Origin: Gnetum montanum
Taxonomy: Eukaryota; Streptophyta; Gnetopsida; Gnetales; Gnetaceae
DNA length: 64,000 nt
Direction: 5' to 3'
Assembly (NCBI GenBank): GCA_015680685.1
Contig: MNCI01018050.1
Coordinates: 148,860 to 212,859, forward strand
Both the position numbers and the translations under genes were made by a program. Positions 12,332-24,089 of the stretch are shown piece by piece. The notes beneath the pieces are model-generated. The model was given only the letters and a program-made list of their open reading frames with translations, was not told where the DNA came from and ran no database searches. Numbering within the stretch: the stretch's first letter is position 1; each line of letters begins with the position of its first letter.

Positions 12332-12546
12332 CTGGTGAGCCTGGAGTCCACGTTATTGAGAAACGTGTTCTTTTTGTCCTTTTGGCGTGTTTAATAAGTG
12401 ATCTGACAGCAAATTTTTGTTTGACACGGCACACTCAAACACACTCTGGGGAACCTGTAATCCACGTTGTTGAGAAACGTGTTCTTGTCATTTTGGTGTT
12501 TAATAACTGATTTGACAGGAGAGTTTCTGTTTGACACGGGACATTG
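12332..12546. repeat. Diverged ~110 bp tandem duplication
   Basis: Copy one (12332-12444) and copy two (12445-12546) share CCACGTT[AG]TTGAGAAACGTG, TTTAATAA, TGACAG and TTTGACACGG in the same order. A short TTCTGTG triplication (12293-12316) precedes them. Confidence 0.75.
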
Positions 12547-12713
12547 TTACATAACAACGACCGGGGAAAGAACTCTTAACAATAGAACAGGACCATTGAT
12601 ATCTGTATCCTTAACGGTGCTTGGAATAAAAAGAAAATGCTTTAAAAAAGAAAATGCGGCCCCCAAGGTAAGGATGCAACAAATGCAAACATAGGCTCTT
12701 ATATCAAATGGCA

Positions 12714-13235
12714 TGTTGGAGAGTGCATGTGAACAAATTTTATTTATGTTAACTAAATAACAAGTTATCTTGTGTTTTTTTCCCCCTTCTCTCTATTGTT
12801 TCCTTTTTTGCTTTTGAGAATTGATGTTTTCTTCTTTGTTTATTGGGAATTTTAGTTTCTATTTTTGGAAAACTAGTAAACATATAATTGAGTTGGTATT
12901 TAACTCAATGTAACTTGTACTCTTTTACTTATAATCTAGGTTGCAATTACCCACCAAATAAAATTTGTATTCTCTTTTACTTATAATCTGGGCACCAGAA
13001 AATCAAAAGAGACTATGCTATAAATACAAGCATAGTGTGAACTTGCTATGTGCAATTGTAGAGAGTGAGAGAAACCTTGTACTCACCAATTCATTCGAAA
13101 TAAAAATTTTTTTGCCTTGCTTGATGGATGTTCCCTTCACATTGAAGGGTTTTACCATGTAAATCTTATGTGTCATGGTTTTCTCTTTATTTTTTATTTC
13201 TCAACAAATCCTCTATTTCCGTTGTTTTTCCAACA
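12714..13235 (+). repeat. Copia-type LTR, 522 bp (5' LTR by its primer site)
   Basis: Begins TGTTGGA and ends TCCAACA, a 7-bp inverted terminal repeat as expected for an LTR. It holds a TATAAATAC box near 13019 and an AATAAA near 13100. The next bases contain a degenerate initiator-tRNA-Met primer site (around 13238). No matching 3' LTR was found, and the flanking 5-mers (TGGCA, ATTGA) do not match, so it is neither a clean solo LTR nor a complete element. Confidence 0.7.
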
Positions 13236-13258
13236 ATTGATATTAGATCAAGGTTCAA
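13236..13258 (+). promoter_or_regulatory. Copia-like primer binding site (tRNA-iMet type), degenerate
   Basis: TTGATATTAGATCAAGG stands where plant Copia elements usually have a TGGTATCAGAGC-type site. The fit is imperfect but its position, two bases after the LTR end, is correct. Confidence 0.55.
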
Positions 13259-14318
13259 AGTTCAATGCCCTTGATAGATATATGGTGTTGTGTTGTTAAT
13301 GCAACTCTTATTAATTAAGATAGTTTGTGCACAAGATATGGTGTTGTTGTTAATGCCACCCTTGTTAAATAGCATGGTTTGTGCACAAGGTTGTAAAGTA
13401 TAAGGTTTTTCATAGGCTTTTCTAATTTTACTATGGAGGTTACACTAGTTTATGGGTATTGTTATTATTCACAAATGTACACATGATTATTATTGTGATA
13501 GATTGAATATCTAGCAAACAAATATTAGCTAGCTATGTAGCAACTCAAATTTTAATATCCAATGAGGATTTTGCAATGGATGGGCAATGATAGTGTAATA
13601 TTTTGGTGTAGTATGTAAATGTATGACATGATGATTTGATGTTTTGCATATAATGTAGAGGATAGGTAAGATACATTGTTTCTGTAGGTTTGTGGTTGTT
13701 TTCACAAGATGGATTGTTCTTGTGTGGTAGTTGGTGATTTTATGGAATTAATTTCTTATATGATTTCATCGTTGTATACAAGACAAGTTGTTTGGTACTT
13801 GTGTAGATTCATCAATAGTGCTTTTAGCAAGATAGTTTTTCTGGAGTTTCATCATTGGTGATTTTATTAAGATTGCTTTGCATGATGGAGTATTTTTATA
13901 GGTTTATTGCCAAGATGAATTGTTTTTATTGCAAGATGAAATTTTTATTGTAGGTGCCATGATGAATTGTTTTTTATTACAGGATGAACTATGATGCAGA
14001 TGTAAGCATATATCGTAAGATGAAAAAATTTCTTATGATAGTTTTGTAGTTTTAAGCATGTCATAAGATGGAAATTTTCTTATGATGGTTCTATATGTTT
14101 AAGCATGTGTTATAAAGATGAAGATCTTTTTAAGATGGTTTTGCAACTATAAATTATATTTTCTACAAGTTGTTAGTAGCCACATAGATAGTTTAGCTAT
14201 AGCAACACATATAGTGTAATCTTACTCACACGTTAGTACACATGTTCAAAAAGAAAGAATTTGGGTTAAGGGAATGCATTCTTAAGTTTGCTTATTATGT
14301 TGGCATTAAGGGGGTGAT
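13259..14318 (+). other. Internal Copia-element debris without coding sequence
   Basis: About 1 kb between a 5' LTR/primer site and the polypurine tract of a different LTR. It contains a ~60 bp direct repeat (13275-13330, 13336-13390; GGTGTTGTTGTTAATGC, TTTGTGCACAAG) and three copies of a ~48-50 bp unit starting TAAGCAT at 14003, 14053 and 14100. A polypurine-like AAGGGGGTGA ends just before 14319. No protein is recognisable. Confidence 0.5.
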
Positions 14319-14732
14319 TGTTAGGAAATAACAATGCCAACATGCTAGTTTTATTAAATATTAAAATATAAATACCAATATTGATTATTATAAAAACCCA
14401 AGATATACATAGAATATGGATTGTTAAATATCAGCAATTATTAAAAATCTTGAGGATGACTTTGGAAAGATCCAAAAAAGTTTTTGGAAGATCTAAATTA
14501 GATCTTTAGATTATTTTAGAAAAGTTAGAGAAGAGGAGAAACCATAAAATATATACATATTGATTTAGAGCCATCTTTGTTATGTAAGCAACCACATGTA
14601 TTTATTATGATGAAAATTAATATTGCATTGCCTAATCATTTGCCCTGGTAAAAGCTTGGATGTCTGGTTGATTTTGCTCTTAACAATTTATGCTATGTTG
14701 CACTAATGGTTCTCCTTTATTTTTTCCTAACA
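14319..14732 (+). repeat. Second Copia-type LTR, 414 bp (3' LTR by its polypurine tract)
   Basis: Starts TGTTAGGAAA and ends TTTCCTAACA, a perfect 10-bp inverted terminal repeat. It is preceded by AAGGGGGTGAT, a polypurine tract. Its body does not resemble the LTR at 12714-13235, so the two belong to different families. Flanking 5-mers do not match. Confidence 0.75.
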
Positions 14733-15534
14733 CTTTTATAAGGACGGTTGGATCTCAAAAAATTCATAATAACATTAATATCTAAAGTACTTTATATGTT
14801 TAATCATCAAGTATAAAATACCAAAAATAATATAGAAAAGAAATTTTTTTTGCTTTTAAAATATATATTATGATGTACACCCTTACAATTTATGCTTTAG
14901 AAGATCAAGAGAGGAAAAGTAATTATTGGTATTGATAAAACCTTTTTCTACTTAGCGACAATAGCACATCTATGATATTATATCTACGACATTTTAGCCC
15001 TTCATACATCATCATTGATACAATGTAGAGGGTCCTAGTCACCCCTATAAATACCAACACTTAGTCACAGCAACAAAACAACTTTCATTCTATCCTTAGC
15101 AAAATTCTTGCAATTTGTTTTCATAACCTAAACTTAGCAATAGAGTGAAAGCCCATAGTGTGGTGTCAAATAGTTATATGAATTTTTTTTTGAGTGGATT
15201 GTACTTAGGCATAATTTAGGAATGGAAATAAAGATCGAGAATTATATCTCACCATTGCAACATTACACTTAGTTTTTTTTACTTTTGCTTAATCATTTTC
15301 TTTACTTAGTTTAATTTTCACTTCTTTAATATGTTCACTTAGTTTATTTCTTTACATTTCTCTAATACTTTACTTTTCTCTTGTTCATTAGTAAGGAGGA
15401 ATGAGTACAAATGGTTTTGAGTGCAAGATATAGGTACACCCCAAGATATCTTTTCTAATTAGAAATAATTGTAATATAGGTACAACTAATTCTAACAAGT
15501 TAGAAATAATATATTTGAGAACCCACAAATAATT

Positions 15535-15657
15535 GTAATATAGGTACACCCCAAGATATCTTTTCTAATTAGAAATTTATTATTCAACATTACCCACTAG
15601 AATCGAACCCATGACTTGTTGCATTCAAATTAAGCATCTTACCACTAGGCTAACATC
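15535..15657 (-). mobile_element. tRNA-derived SINE-like element (family A)
   Basis: Read on minus it has an A box TAGCCTAGTGGT (15652-15641) and a B box GGGTTCGATT (15610-15601) about 30 nt apart, as in a tRNA. A tail ending in AGATATCTTGGGGTGTACC follows. The same arrangement recurs at 17837 and 62236. It is not a functional tRNA: no acceptor stem closes and no clean anticodon arm is visible. Confidence 0.65.
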
Positions 15658-16189
15658 TAAAGAAATTAAATCAAAGTAAGAGAAAGATTAATACAAGACT
15701 AGAATACTAAGGATATTATAATAGCCTTTCCAAGAAGACTATGAATCTCTAAATTTTCAAAAATTAAAAGAATATTTTCAAGTTTAATAAAGTAAGAACA
15801 AATATGTACTATAGAACATCAACATCAAATTATGAGTTTATTTGTGTGCTATAAGAATCACATATTTGTGAATAAAAATTTATGAACAATGTTAGATTTA
15901 CCATCTATTTATCACCAAGTTCTAGAAGTAAAGAGTTACATATAAATATTTTGCATGCAAAGTAGTAATATAATAACATGCTTAAAATCAACTTTATATA
16001 CTGCAAAAGGGTTAAGATCTTGAGAGATAATCAAGAATGTAAAGAAGAATATAGTATAAGTTAAGATTTATAGGATATTACTTAATAATATCATTTGGAA
16101 GAATGAAATCAATGTTAATATAATTTCTATATTTTGAAACCTTGGATTTTAAAATTTATTTAATAACATTTTTAGAAATCAAGGAACCA

Positions 16190-16275
16190 TCATTTGAAGT
16201 GATGGTAATATACTTGTTTATCAAGTTGGAAGATATGTATTCAAACCTAGGCATAATCACTCAAAAAATATTTAG
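16190..16275 (+). mobile_element. tRNA-derived SINE-like element (family B)
   Basis: Diverged relative of the copy in SULTR intron 8 (2786-2870): CATTTGAAGTGATGGTA, ATCAAGTT, B-box-like GTATTCAAACCT (16237-16248), then CTCAAAAAA and TATTTA in the same order. Confidence 0.5.
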
Positions 16276-17836
16276 GCTTTTGCTCATTCATCGATCCTCC
16301 CAAGATCTTGCTTGGTAGAATAAACATTAAGGTTTTCAATGATGATTCTTTTGTTAAACATTTTTCAAGATTAAGAATTTATAGCATCTAATATAATTTC
16401 ATTTTATCATGTTACCTTCATTATAATTTGATGATAGTGATGGAGTTGTTTTATCTTACACATATCTTATACGGCTTGACTTATTTTCATGAAAAGGATA
16501 ATTTTAGTATGTGAAAAAACAATATACATTGATTTTTATTATTGCAAAAATTTTACTTATTTTCTTATTATATGTCTAATTAAAAATTTCATTGGTATTA
16601 TAATTGAAAAAAATAAACCATTTTTACTATTTGGCCATTTTGCTCAAAGAGAAAGAAACAAAGTTTAACACATGATCTATTTGTTCTATGTTTATAGAAG
16701 CTAGTAAAAAAACTAATGAATGTACTAAATGATTAGTTACATAAAATACACTTGAAAATTGTACAACATAATGCAAGATCATTAATTATATGAGTATAAC
16801 AAATTATATCTATGAATCTTTAACTCAGGTAATCTATCAAGAAAAGATGAGAATAAAACTTAGCAAGTAAATTAAGATGAGAATAAGATAAACTCTAGTG
16901 AGATACTAATTAGAGTCCACTAGAATAATATGACTTCCATGAATTATAATAACCATTATTATTCAAACATAATTTAATATGAGACAAATATAAATTAAAG
17001 CACATAAGAGAGTCTTATATGCTTCTATAACTAATTAAGAAACCATTTAGACTAACATGCAATAGTTCCTTATATTCATCATGGAGGTTTCATAAAAATA
17101 GTGGAATGGTATATAAAAGTATTTTATTATTTATGAAATTCTTAAAATTTAGCAAGCTAGTGTTATCCCATGTACTAATTAAGCATGCAAAAATAAAAAC
17201 TAGATTAAAAAAGATAATATCATGATAAGAGTTTCTTGGAAGAATATAAATATTCTATGACACTTAAGTGAATACACAAGAAGATGATCTAAGTGAATGA
17301 AATCCATTTCTTCTAATTTCAACAATCATGTAAGAAAAAATTTGAGCTAAGAAAGACTTTAGTCAAGTAGTAAGTGGAGCTCACTAGGATAGTATGACAT
17401 CCAAGAGTTAAAGTAACCATGTTTAAGGCTACCACTATAATATAGAAATAATATAATAAAGATATATTAAAACCTATAGAACATAGAAAAGTTTGATACA
17501 CTTCTATAAAATTAATTAAGAAGCTAATTAAAATAATATGTAATAGTTCATTATGATCATTACTTAAGTTGCATACAAGTATGAGGACAATTAACAATAA
17601 TGTTCTATGATGGATAGTCATTTAAAGATTTAGTATTCTACCATGTTTTCATGCACTAAGCATAAGAATATAGTTTATAATAGCTAAGGTCATGACCTAA
17701 GTTTTTGGAAAAATCAAATATATTCCACATTACTTAAGAAAATTTACATTTAAATAGCTCTAGAAATTATGAAGAAATTAATTAAATGTTTTCTTTTAGA
17801 TAAGATACAAAAAGTAATGCTAGCATAGAATTAACA

Positions 17837-17995
17837 ATGAGATATTACCTAGTGATAAAACTCTTGATTTGGAAACTTGAAATTATAGGTTCAATTCTTG
17901 TGGGAGATTTTAGGTTATAATGTTCTAAATTGACCATAATTCTTGAGAGTAAATACTATTATAAAAATAAGTTACGGGTTGTAAAACCACATCCT
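17837..17995 (+). mobile_element. tRNA-derived SINE-like element (family A)
   Basis: AACAATGAG then A-box-like TTACCTAGTGAT (17845-17856), CTTGATTTGGAAA, B-box AGGTTCAATTCT (17887-17898), AGGTTATAA and GGGTTGTA. The same words occur in order in the copy at 62236. Element 1 was inserted about 35 bp beyond its end. Confidence 0.65.
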
Positions 17996-18030
17996 ACTTA
18001 CCAAATAATAACATAGAGGCATTATACGAG

Positions 18031-18983
18031 TGTTGAGTCATCATTGGTTGGCTGCGTTGATGAGGCCTCATTGACACAACCGACCACATCGACGAGGCCC
18101 TGTCAATGCATCTCGACCTGCGTCGACAAGGCCTCATCGATGTAGTGTCTGTTCATCACCTATAGATATGTGCCTACTAGCTACATTTATAGGAAGTCCA
18201 CATTTGAGTAGTAGCAAAGCTCTTGCATTTTTTCCATGCAAAAGTTAGAATTTTTTTCCTGAGTATTTGTAGCAGGAGTTATTGAGTATACGAATCTTTA
18301 TTCAAGCATTGTTGTATGTGAGCACAATAGTGTGTGTGGCAATAAAGATGAGCTTTGTAATAATATTTGTAGCACTTTCGATAGATTAGCTATTTTATTT
18401 GTGCATTTAATGTTTGCAATTATTTATTAAATGCTTTCAATTAGTTATCAAATATTTTCCAATTATTACATTAATGAGACAATTAAGTGAGATAGATTAC
18501 ACACATAAGTACGACTGATTCAAGTGTAACACATATTCACTTGGTAATCCTAGCAACATTCTTGCTTGGTACGCCTAGTAGCATAGTGTTTGGTTGCCCA
18601 ACAATGGATACGTGGGTTCAAAACATATACATAAAGTGGAAATGGATACTTATGTTAGAATTAGTTAAATTATTACTTAACTTATGTTAGAATTAGTTAA
18701 ATTATTACTTAATTAGTAATTTAGATTAGTTAATTAAACTTCTTTTATCTATGTTTCTAGCATCAAAATATAAAATACAAAATGATAAAAATTAAATGCC
18801 TTAGTTACACTTAACCATACCATCACAAGTGTAATTAGGAGGACAACGATTAACCTTAAGGCTAGATTCACTTCCTAAAGGGCTAGTGCACTCGAAATGA
18901 TAAAGTTCACAGAATTTGACCAGATCATGCATGAATGCTTGTGATTCATATGGTTGGGTGTAGGGGTACCTCATTGCTCATCA
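18031..18983 (+). repeat. Element 1 5' LTR
   Basis: Starts TGTTGAGTCATC and ends GCTCATCA. It holds three ~33-bp GAGGCCTCATTGA-type units from 18057, a decayed TATA box (TATAGATATG near 18161; intact in the 3' LTR), and AATAAA at 18341-18346. A 31-bp tandem duplication (18648-18709, ACTTATGTTAGAATTAGTT...) is absent from the 3' LTR and explains the extra length. Confidence 0.9.
18057..18150 (+). repeat. Minisatellite-like GGCC repeats in the LTR U3
   Basis: Three diverged units of 32-34 bp begin at 18057, 18089 and 18123 with TxGAxxAGGCC, just upstream of the TATA position. The matching arrays are 30108-30200, 36394-36500 and 47893-48000 in the other LTRs. Confidence 0.75.
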
Positions 18984-18985
18984 TT

Positions 18986-19003
18986 CGTGTCATTGCTGGG
19001 GAC
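18986..19003 (+). promoter_or_regulatory. Element 1 primer binding site, tRNA-Asp type
   Basis: CGTGTCATTGCTGGGGAC lies 2-3 bases after the LTR. It fits the tRNA-Asp primer site of Athila-type elements (TGGCGCCGTTGCCGGGGA) with mostly C-to-T and G-to-A changes. Element 2 has TGGTGCCATTACTGAGGAC at the same place. Confidence 0.75.
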
Positions 19004-19136
19004 TTTGTTTGTGGAACGTGCGCTATTTAGGTCTAAGTGGATATCACTAATATCGTTGTATGAACCTAAGGATGATAACATTTTCACTAAACATAAAATA
19101 TAAAAGCACACTAATAATGTCATTGTTTTTTACAAA

Positions 19137-21600
19137 ATGTCTTCTTCTTCTCATAAGCATAACAATACTAAACCACTGGTCCCATAGTAATGCAAGGTGG
19201 TATACACTCATCTAGATGAGTTTGTGCTAAATTTCACCTTCATCCTACATCAGGATGAATAGATGCGATGGTGTGATATGGAGGGCAATGTTGTTTTGCT
19301 CCTCGATAGGTCTGTGCTCGTAATGTTGTTTAAAACCCTTAAAAAGTTGGGAATAGCAGATCTTCATGAAGAGTAAGGTGTGGATGGATATGACACTCGA
19401 AACTATTGTCCCACTAAAACAAAATGTAAGTAAGATAAACGTCAAGAAAGACTCCATGAAGCTACAAAGGGGAAACATTACACTAACCCCTTGTTCCTAC
19501 TAGATGAAGAGTACAATGAGGAATCTCCCTTGGAAGGGTCTCAACATGAAGATTCTCCACCTGTTGTTAATGATGGTAAGGGTGTGAACTTGACCCTATG
19601 ATCAACTATTCATAAACCAGGTTCAAGGAAGAGTGATAGCCAAGGTAGGGACTCAGGTGAACATCACAATAACAAGGGATCTAATGATGGAGATCATAAA
19701 GTGTAAGAGTGATGGTAGATACCACGATGGTGGCGGCAGTCCACCTTCCTCTTCATCCAATTTCAAATATTCCTCTTCATTTGATGGTTCTCATGGAAGC
19801 CACCATCGAAACAACCATGATGAAGGTGATTGACAAAATAATAATAATCGTGAAGGCCACCAAAATTGAAGAGGTGGCTGAAACCGTCATCGGTGACATC
19901 AATGCAGCAATGATGATGAACCTTTACTGGTGACTCAAAGTATGCTTGACATTGTAGAGATAATAAGTATTCCAACTAGGAATATAAAGGATAGTTGAAT
20001 CAAGTGCTTAGATATGAACAATATTCCAAGATTTGAGGGGGGATATAATTCTGATCTGCAGGCACATCTACAAGCTTTTCAAGATGCCTATGCCTTACAA
20101 AATCTCAAGAATGAGTGGTAGAAAATCAAGCTTTCCCTAAGGACACTCATTAAGGAAGCTGAAAGTTGGTATTGATCCTTAGAACTGGAAACTATCTGAA
20201 GATGGAATACCATGTTAGAATTGTTCAATGACAAATATCAAATGTACTCTAGAGTGTCTAATCTAAGAAGGCAAAACTAAGGCTAGAAATAAGGAGCACA
20301 TGAACCCTTGGATGTTTCCATGGGTCGATACTATTCACTCTTACATAGATGCCCTAGCCATGGTGACTCTCAAAGGGAAAAACTTCACCACATCATAGAT
20401 GGGCTCAGGGCAGAAACAAGAAGAACCCTTGGGATGTATGCCCAAGGGAGGCTGTTTGAAATGAGAGCTCAGCAGATCCAAAGGCTAATTAAGTAGGTAG
20501 CAAATGAAGAAGGTGAGCTACAAAAAAGAGAGAGTGTTGAAGAGTACAATAGGGACCCATCTATCAGAAAATGAGAGGTTTAATTTTGTGATGACAAGGA
20601 GTCACCACTTGATGAAGTGGTGAATAGAAAGACCTTGCCTATCCAAAAATTTATTTCTGACATTTCAACCAAGGTTGACAAGTCATGGGACTCTTTGGAT
20701 GAAAATTTTCAAACCACTTTGAAGATTATTTAAGAATCCAAAGAGAAAAATAATTATCGTAATCGTAGGAGGTGAAAAAAAGCTGAACGTGGCTACCAAA
20801 GAGGTTAGGGAAAATTTGTTGTAGTAGAGGAAGTTGTGGAGTTTGACTCTGATGATGAAATCAAATGTGACATTTTTCAATATGAACATACAAAGGGATG
20901 TTGCCCTATGATGTCACACTTACAAGAATCTAGAGTGTATGCCTTGAACCCCTACTTAGTACGTAGGCAGGCTCCAAGATGATTACATTACCCTCAAGGT
21001 ATTCCAAGATAGTTTGACTAGCAACAACAAGCTTACTACCCAAGTGGAACTCCTCCACAATCTTATGAACAATAATAGTGGTACCAACCACAATCATGGG
21101 GAATGCCACCACCAAGGCAGTAGTACCCTTATAGGCAACTAGATCCATACAGGTACTATGTTCAGTAACCTATCTCCCCTAGAAGTTTGGCAAGTCATGC
21201 ATCATTCCAACATCACTATTACCCTCCAAAGTACCACTGAACACATTCACCATCTACTCGAGGAAAAAATCCATATCCGTATCCTTATCATCCTCCACAT
21301 CCCTTTGCACCTACACCTCCACATTCAACTTATTTACCTCTTGCTCCATCCATGTAGGATGAAATTCCTTCACAACCACATCAATGAAATGTTACAAGGG
21401 TTGTACACTCACAATCAAGTTTTCAACCAAGTGGTCTAGATAATTGATCAAGGAAATGACCTTTCTTCTAGCCCAGTAGTCCTCTCTAGCCCTCACAATC
21501 TACTCCAACTAATTAACTTTCATCTCCAGTACCCTCATCCAATGCATCAAATACCTTCGAGCATCATTCAAACCAAGTGCTTCCTAGGATCCACACTATA
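19137..21600 (+). pseudogene. Element 1 gag, degenerate
   Basis: Capsid/nucleocapsid gene of the retrotransposon. The ATG at 19137 starts MSSSSHKH and the same start is found in element 2 (46924). A frame with stops follows. The gag core around 20008-20580 reads FEGGYNSDLQAHLQAF ... GRYYSLLHRCPSHGDSQ ... TRRTLGMYAQGRLFE, resembling the RFxxLLRKCPHHG segment of Athila gag. A Pro/Tyr-rich linker (about 21260-21350, YPYPYHPPHPFAPTPP) leads to protease. No CCHC zinc knuckle was seen. Many in-frame stops; the 3' limit is approximate. Confidence 0.75.
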
Positions 21601-21639
21601 ATGCTAGCTCATGCTATTTCTAACTAGATCAAGGCTAGC

Positions 21640-22100
21640 AAGCTTCCTACAAAAAGATTAGATCTAGGAAGTCTACTCATCTTTCTACAGATTGCTAAAC
21701 AAGAGCTATGTAATGCTCTTCTTGACTTTGGTTCCGAAGTTAACCTCATCTTCCATGATATGTAAAAATCTTAGAACCTACCACCTCTTAAGAAGAGCAA
21801 CATCCATTTAGAATTAGCAAATTAGTTGATTAAGGTCCCTTTGAAATTAGTAGAGAAAATTGTGACCATAGTTTGTGGGTGGTCTTATCTTACTGATTTT
21901 TTGGTAATCAAGGTGGACAACTACAAAAATGACTTCCCCATCATCATGGGAAGGGCTTGGTTAATCATGGTTGATGCGCAAATGGGTATAAGGGACCTAT
22001 ATATTGAAATATCTAAGGAGAATGAGTTAGGAAAAATTGAGAAGAAGCATATTCCATGCATTGTGTATAGCAAAAATAGGTGCAATTACATGTAGAAGAT
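21640..22100 (+). pseudogene. Element 1 retropepsin-like protease region, degenerate
   Basis: Aspartic protease domain of pol. The active-site motif reads LLDFGSEVN (about 21723-21749) in place of the usual D-[ST]-G-[AS]. About 75 codons later FPIIMGRAWL matches the conserved ILG-R-xFL end of plant gypsy proteases. Stops occur in between. The whole region is deleted from element 2. Confidence 0.75.
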
Positions 22101-22599
22101 TTGATTAATCAAAAGCACATATATTAAGGCATGCAATCAGTGTGCATAAGAAATTAACATTTAGAGGTGTTTGTATGCAACAACCACAAAGCAAGAGGGC
22201 ACATAGTGGTTAATAGCTGATTCAGATAGTAGCACAATATGCATGGAGCCAATTGAGAGTTTAACTTGTGCATATGTAGAAGGCATGGAAAAAATTATAC
22301 AAGTCCATTCCCAATTCTCTAATGAAGATGATGATAACTGTTGGGGAGAGTTGGAGATCCCTGATCACTTCAAGTAGGTGGCCTTAGAACTAAAAACTTT
22401 ACTAGTCAGAATGGAGTATGCATTTTTAAAGAATGGTAAACCAATCATCATTAATGTTAGACTTGCTCTTGAACAAAAAGAAAATTTGTTGAAAGTGGTA
22501 AATAAATGGGAAACAACCTTCACTTGGTCATATCTAGAGCTAATAGGAATTAATCCAAGGATATGCCAGCACTGCATCTACATTAACTTGGCCATGAAG

Positions 22600-23830
22600 C
22601 CTAGAAGGTAGCCGTAGAGGTAGCTCAATCCCAAATTTAAGAAAATTGTTGAGGAAATAGAGCAACTTCTCAAGGTGGGTTTATCTATCCAATCACGGAT
22701 AGTGATTGGGTTAGTCCACTCGTAATTGTACCAAAGAAGGATGGTAAAGGGTAGGTTTGCATTAACTTTAGGTTGTTAAATATGGTAACATTTAAGGATC
22801 ATTTTCCTTTGCCATTCATAGATCAAGTATTAGACACCATATTCGGGCATTGTTATTATAGTTTCTTGGATGGCTATAGTTGCTATAACCAAATCCAAAT
22901 TGCACTAGAAGACCAAGCCAAGACAACATTCATGAGTCCCTGGGGATTTTTGCATACTATAAGATGCCATTTGGCCGATGCAATGCCCCTACAACATTTC
23001 AATGCTTGGTCCTTAGTATCTTTCAACAATAGATTGGTAGTGATGTTGAAGTCTTCATGGATGACTTCTCCACCTATGGAGCTACCTTTGAGAAAGCCTT
23101 GGACTAACTTGAGCAAGTATTGACGAGATGTGTTGAGACAAACCTACGACTCAACTGGCAAAAGATCCATCTCATGATCCAAGAAGGCATTATGCTAAGA
23201 AATCAAATTTTTCAAAAAGGGATTGAGGTAGATCTATAAAAAATAAGGGTCATCCAAGGAATAACACACCAACCAAAGACCATTAAAGATGTTCGGTCAT
23301 TCCTTGGACACACTGGTTACTACCGACGCTTTATTGATAATTTCTCTAAGATTGTAAAGCCATTGGTAGAAGTTACAAAGAAAGATGCACCTTTCATTTG
23401 GACCAAGGAATGTGAAACTACATTCCAAAAATTAAATGAGAAAATCATAGAATCACCAATCATACGAGCACCAGATTGGTCCAAACCATTCCATATCTTG
23501 ACAGACATATCTAACTATGCTTTGGGAGTAGTATTCATGTAGATGGACAATAAGAAACATCCATATTATATCCACTACATGAGTGAAAGCATTATGGGAG
23601 CATACTTAAATTACATCACCACTAAGAAGAAATTAATGGTAGTGGTGTATGCGCTAGAAAAGTTTAGACATTATGTGCTAGGTTACAAAGTATTCGTACA
23701 TACAGATCATAGTGCAATTCGCTTCCTTATGAATAAGTCGACAGTGAACCCTCATGTTATATGGTGGCTTGTGATCTTGTAGGAATTCAATCTTACTATG
23801 GTAGATCAAAAAGGGACCAAGAATGTGGTT
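22600..23830 (+). pseudogene. Element 1 reverse transcriptase-RNase H, degenerate
   Basis: RT begins with WVSPLVIVPKKDGK (about 22707), then FRLLNMVTFKDHFPLPFIDQ and FLDGYSCYNQIQIA. The catalytic box is FMDD (23054-23065), a variant of YMDD common in this branch. RSFLGHTGYYRRFIDNFSK (about 23295) marks the connection. RNase H shows ILTDISNYALG and YKVFVHTDHSAIRFLMN. Stops interrupt it (for example where VLxQ and LLQEF would be expected). Confidence 0.9.
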
Positions 23831-24089
23831 ACTAACCATATTTTTTTTCTTAAGATGGGATAACAATGAGGAGGAGAAACCACTCTCTGATCAGTTTCTA
23901 GATGAACTCCTTTTTACTGGAGAATTAAATGAAAAAATGCCTGAAAAAGTAATATGGTATAATGGCATCCTCACATATCTTCTTACTCAAGAGATGCCAT
24001 AAGACTTGTATTTTAGGATAAAGAAACAATTTCTTCATTGGGTTAAATATTTTATGGAAATCAACAGACACCTTTATAAGGTGTGTGCT

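Larger units (their letters stand above)
14733..18030. other. AT-rich filler with SINE-like insertions, no gene
   Basis: No protein can be recognised over 3.3 kb. A TATAAATACC string near 15043-15052 with a transcript-like downstream stretch may be a remnant LTR promoter. A duplicated block (ATAGGTACACCCCAAGATAT) occurs at about 15432 and 15540. SINE-like copies are listed separately. Confidence 0.5.

Noticed and set aside
15601-15652. Possible tRNA gene (A and B boxes)
   Set aside because: There is no acceptor stem, no clean anticodon arm and several similar copies with tails, so SINE-like rather than a tRNA gene.
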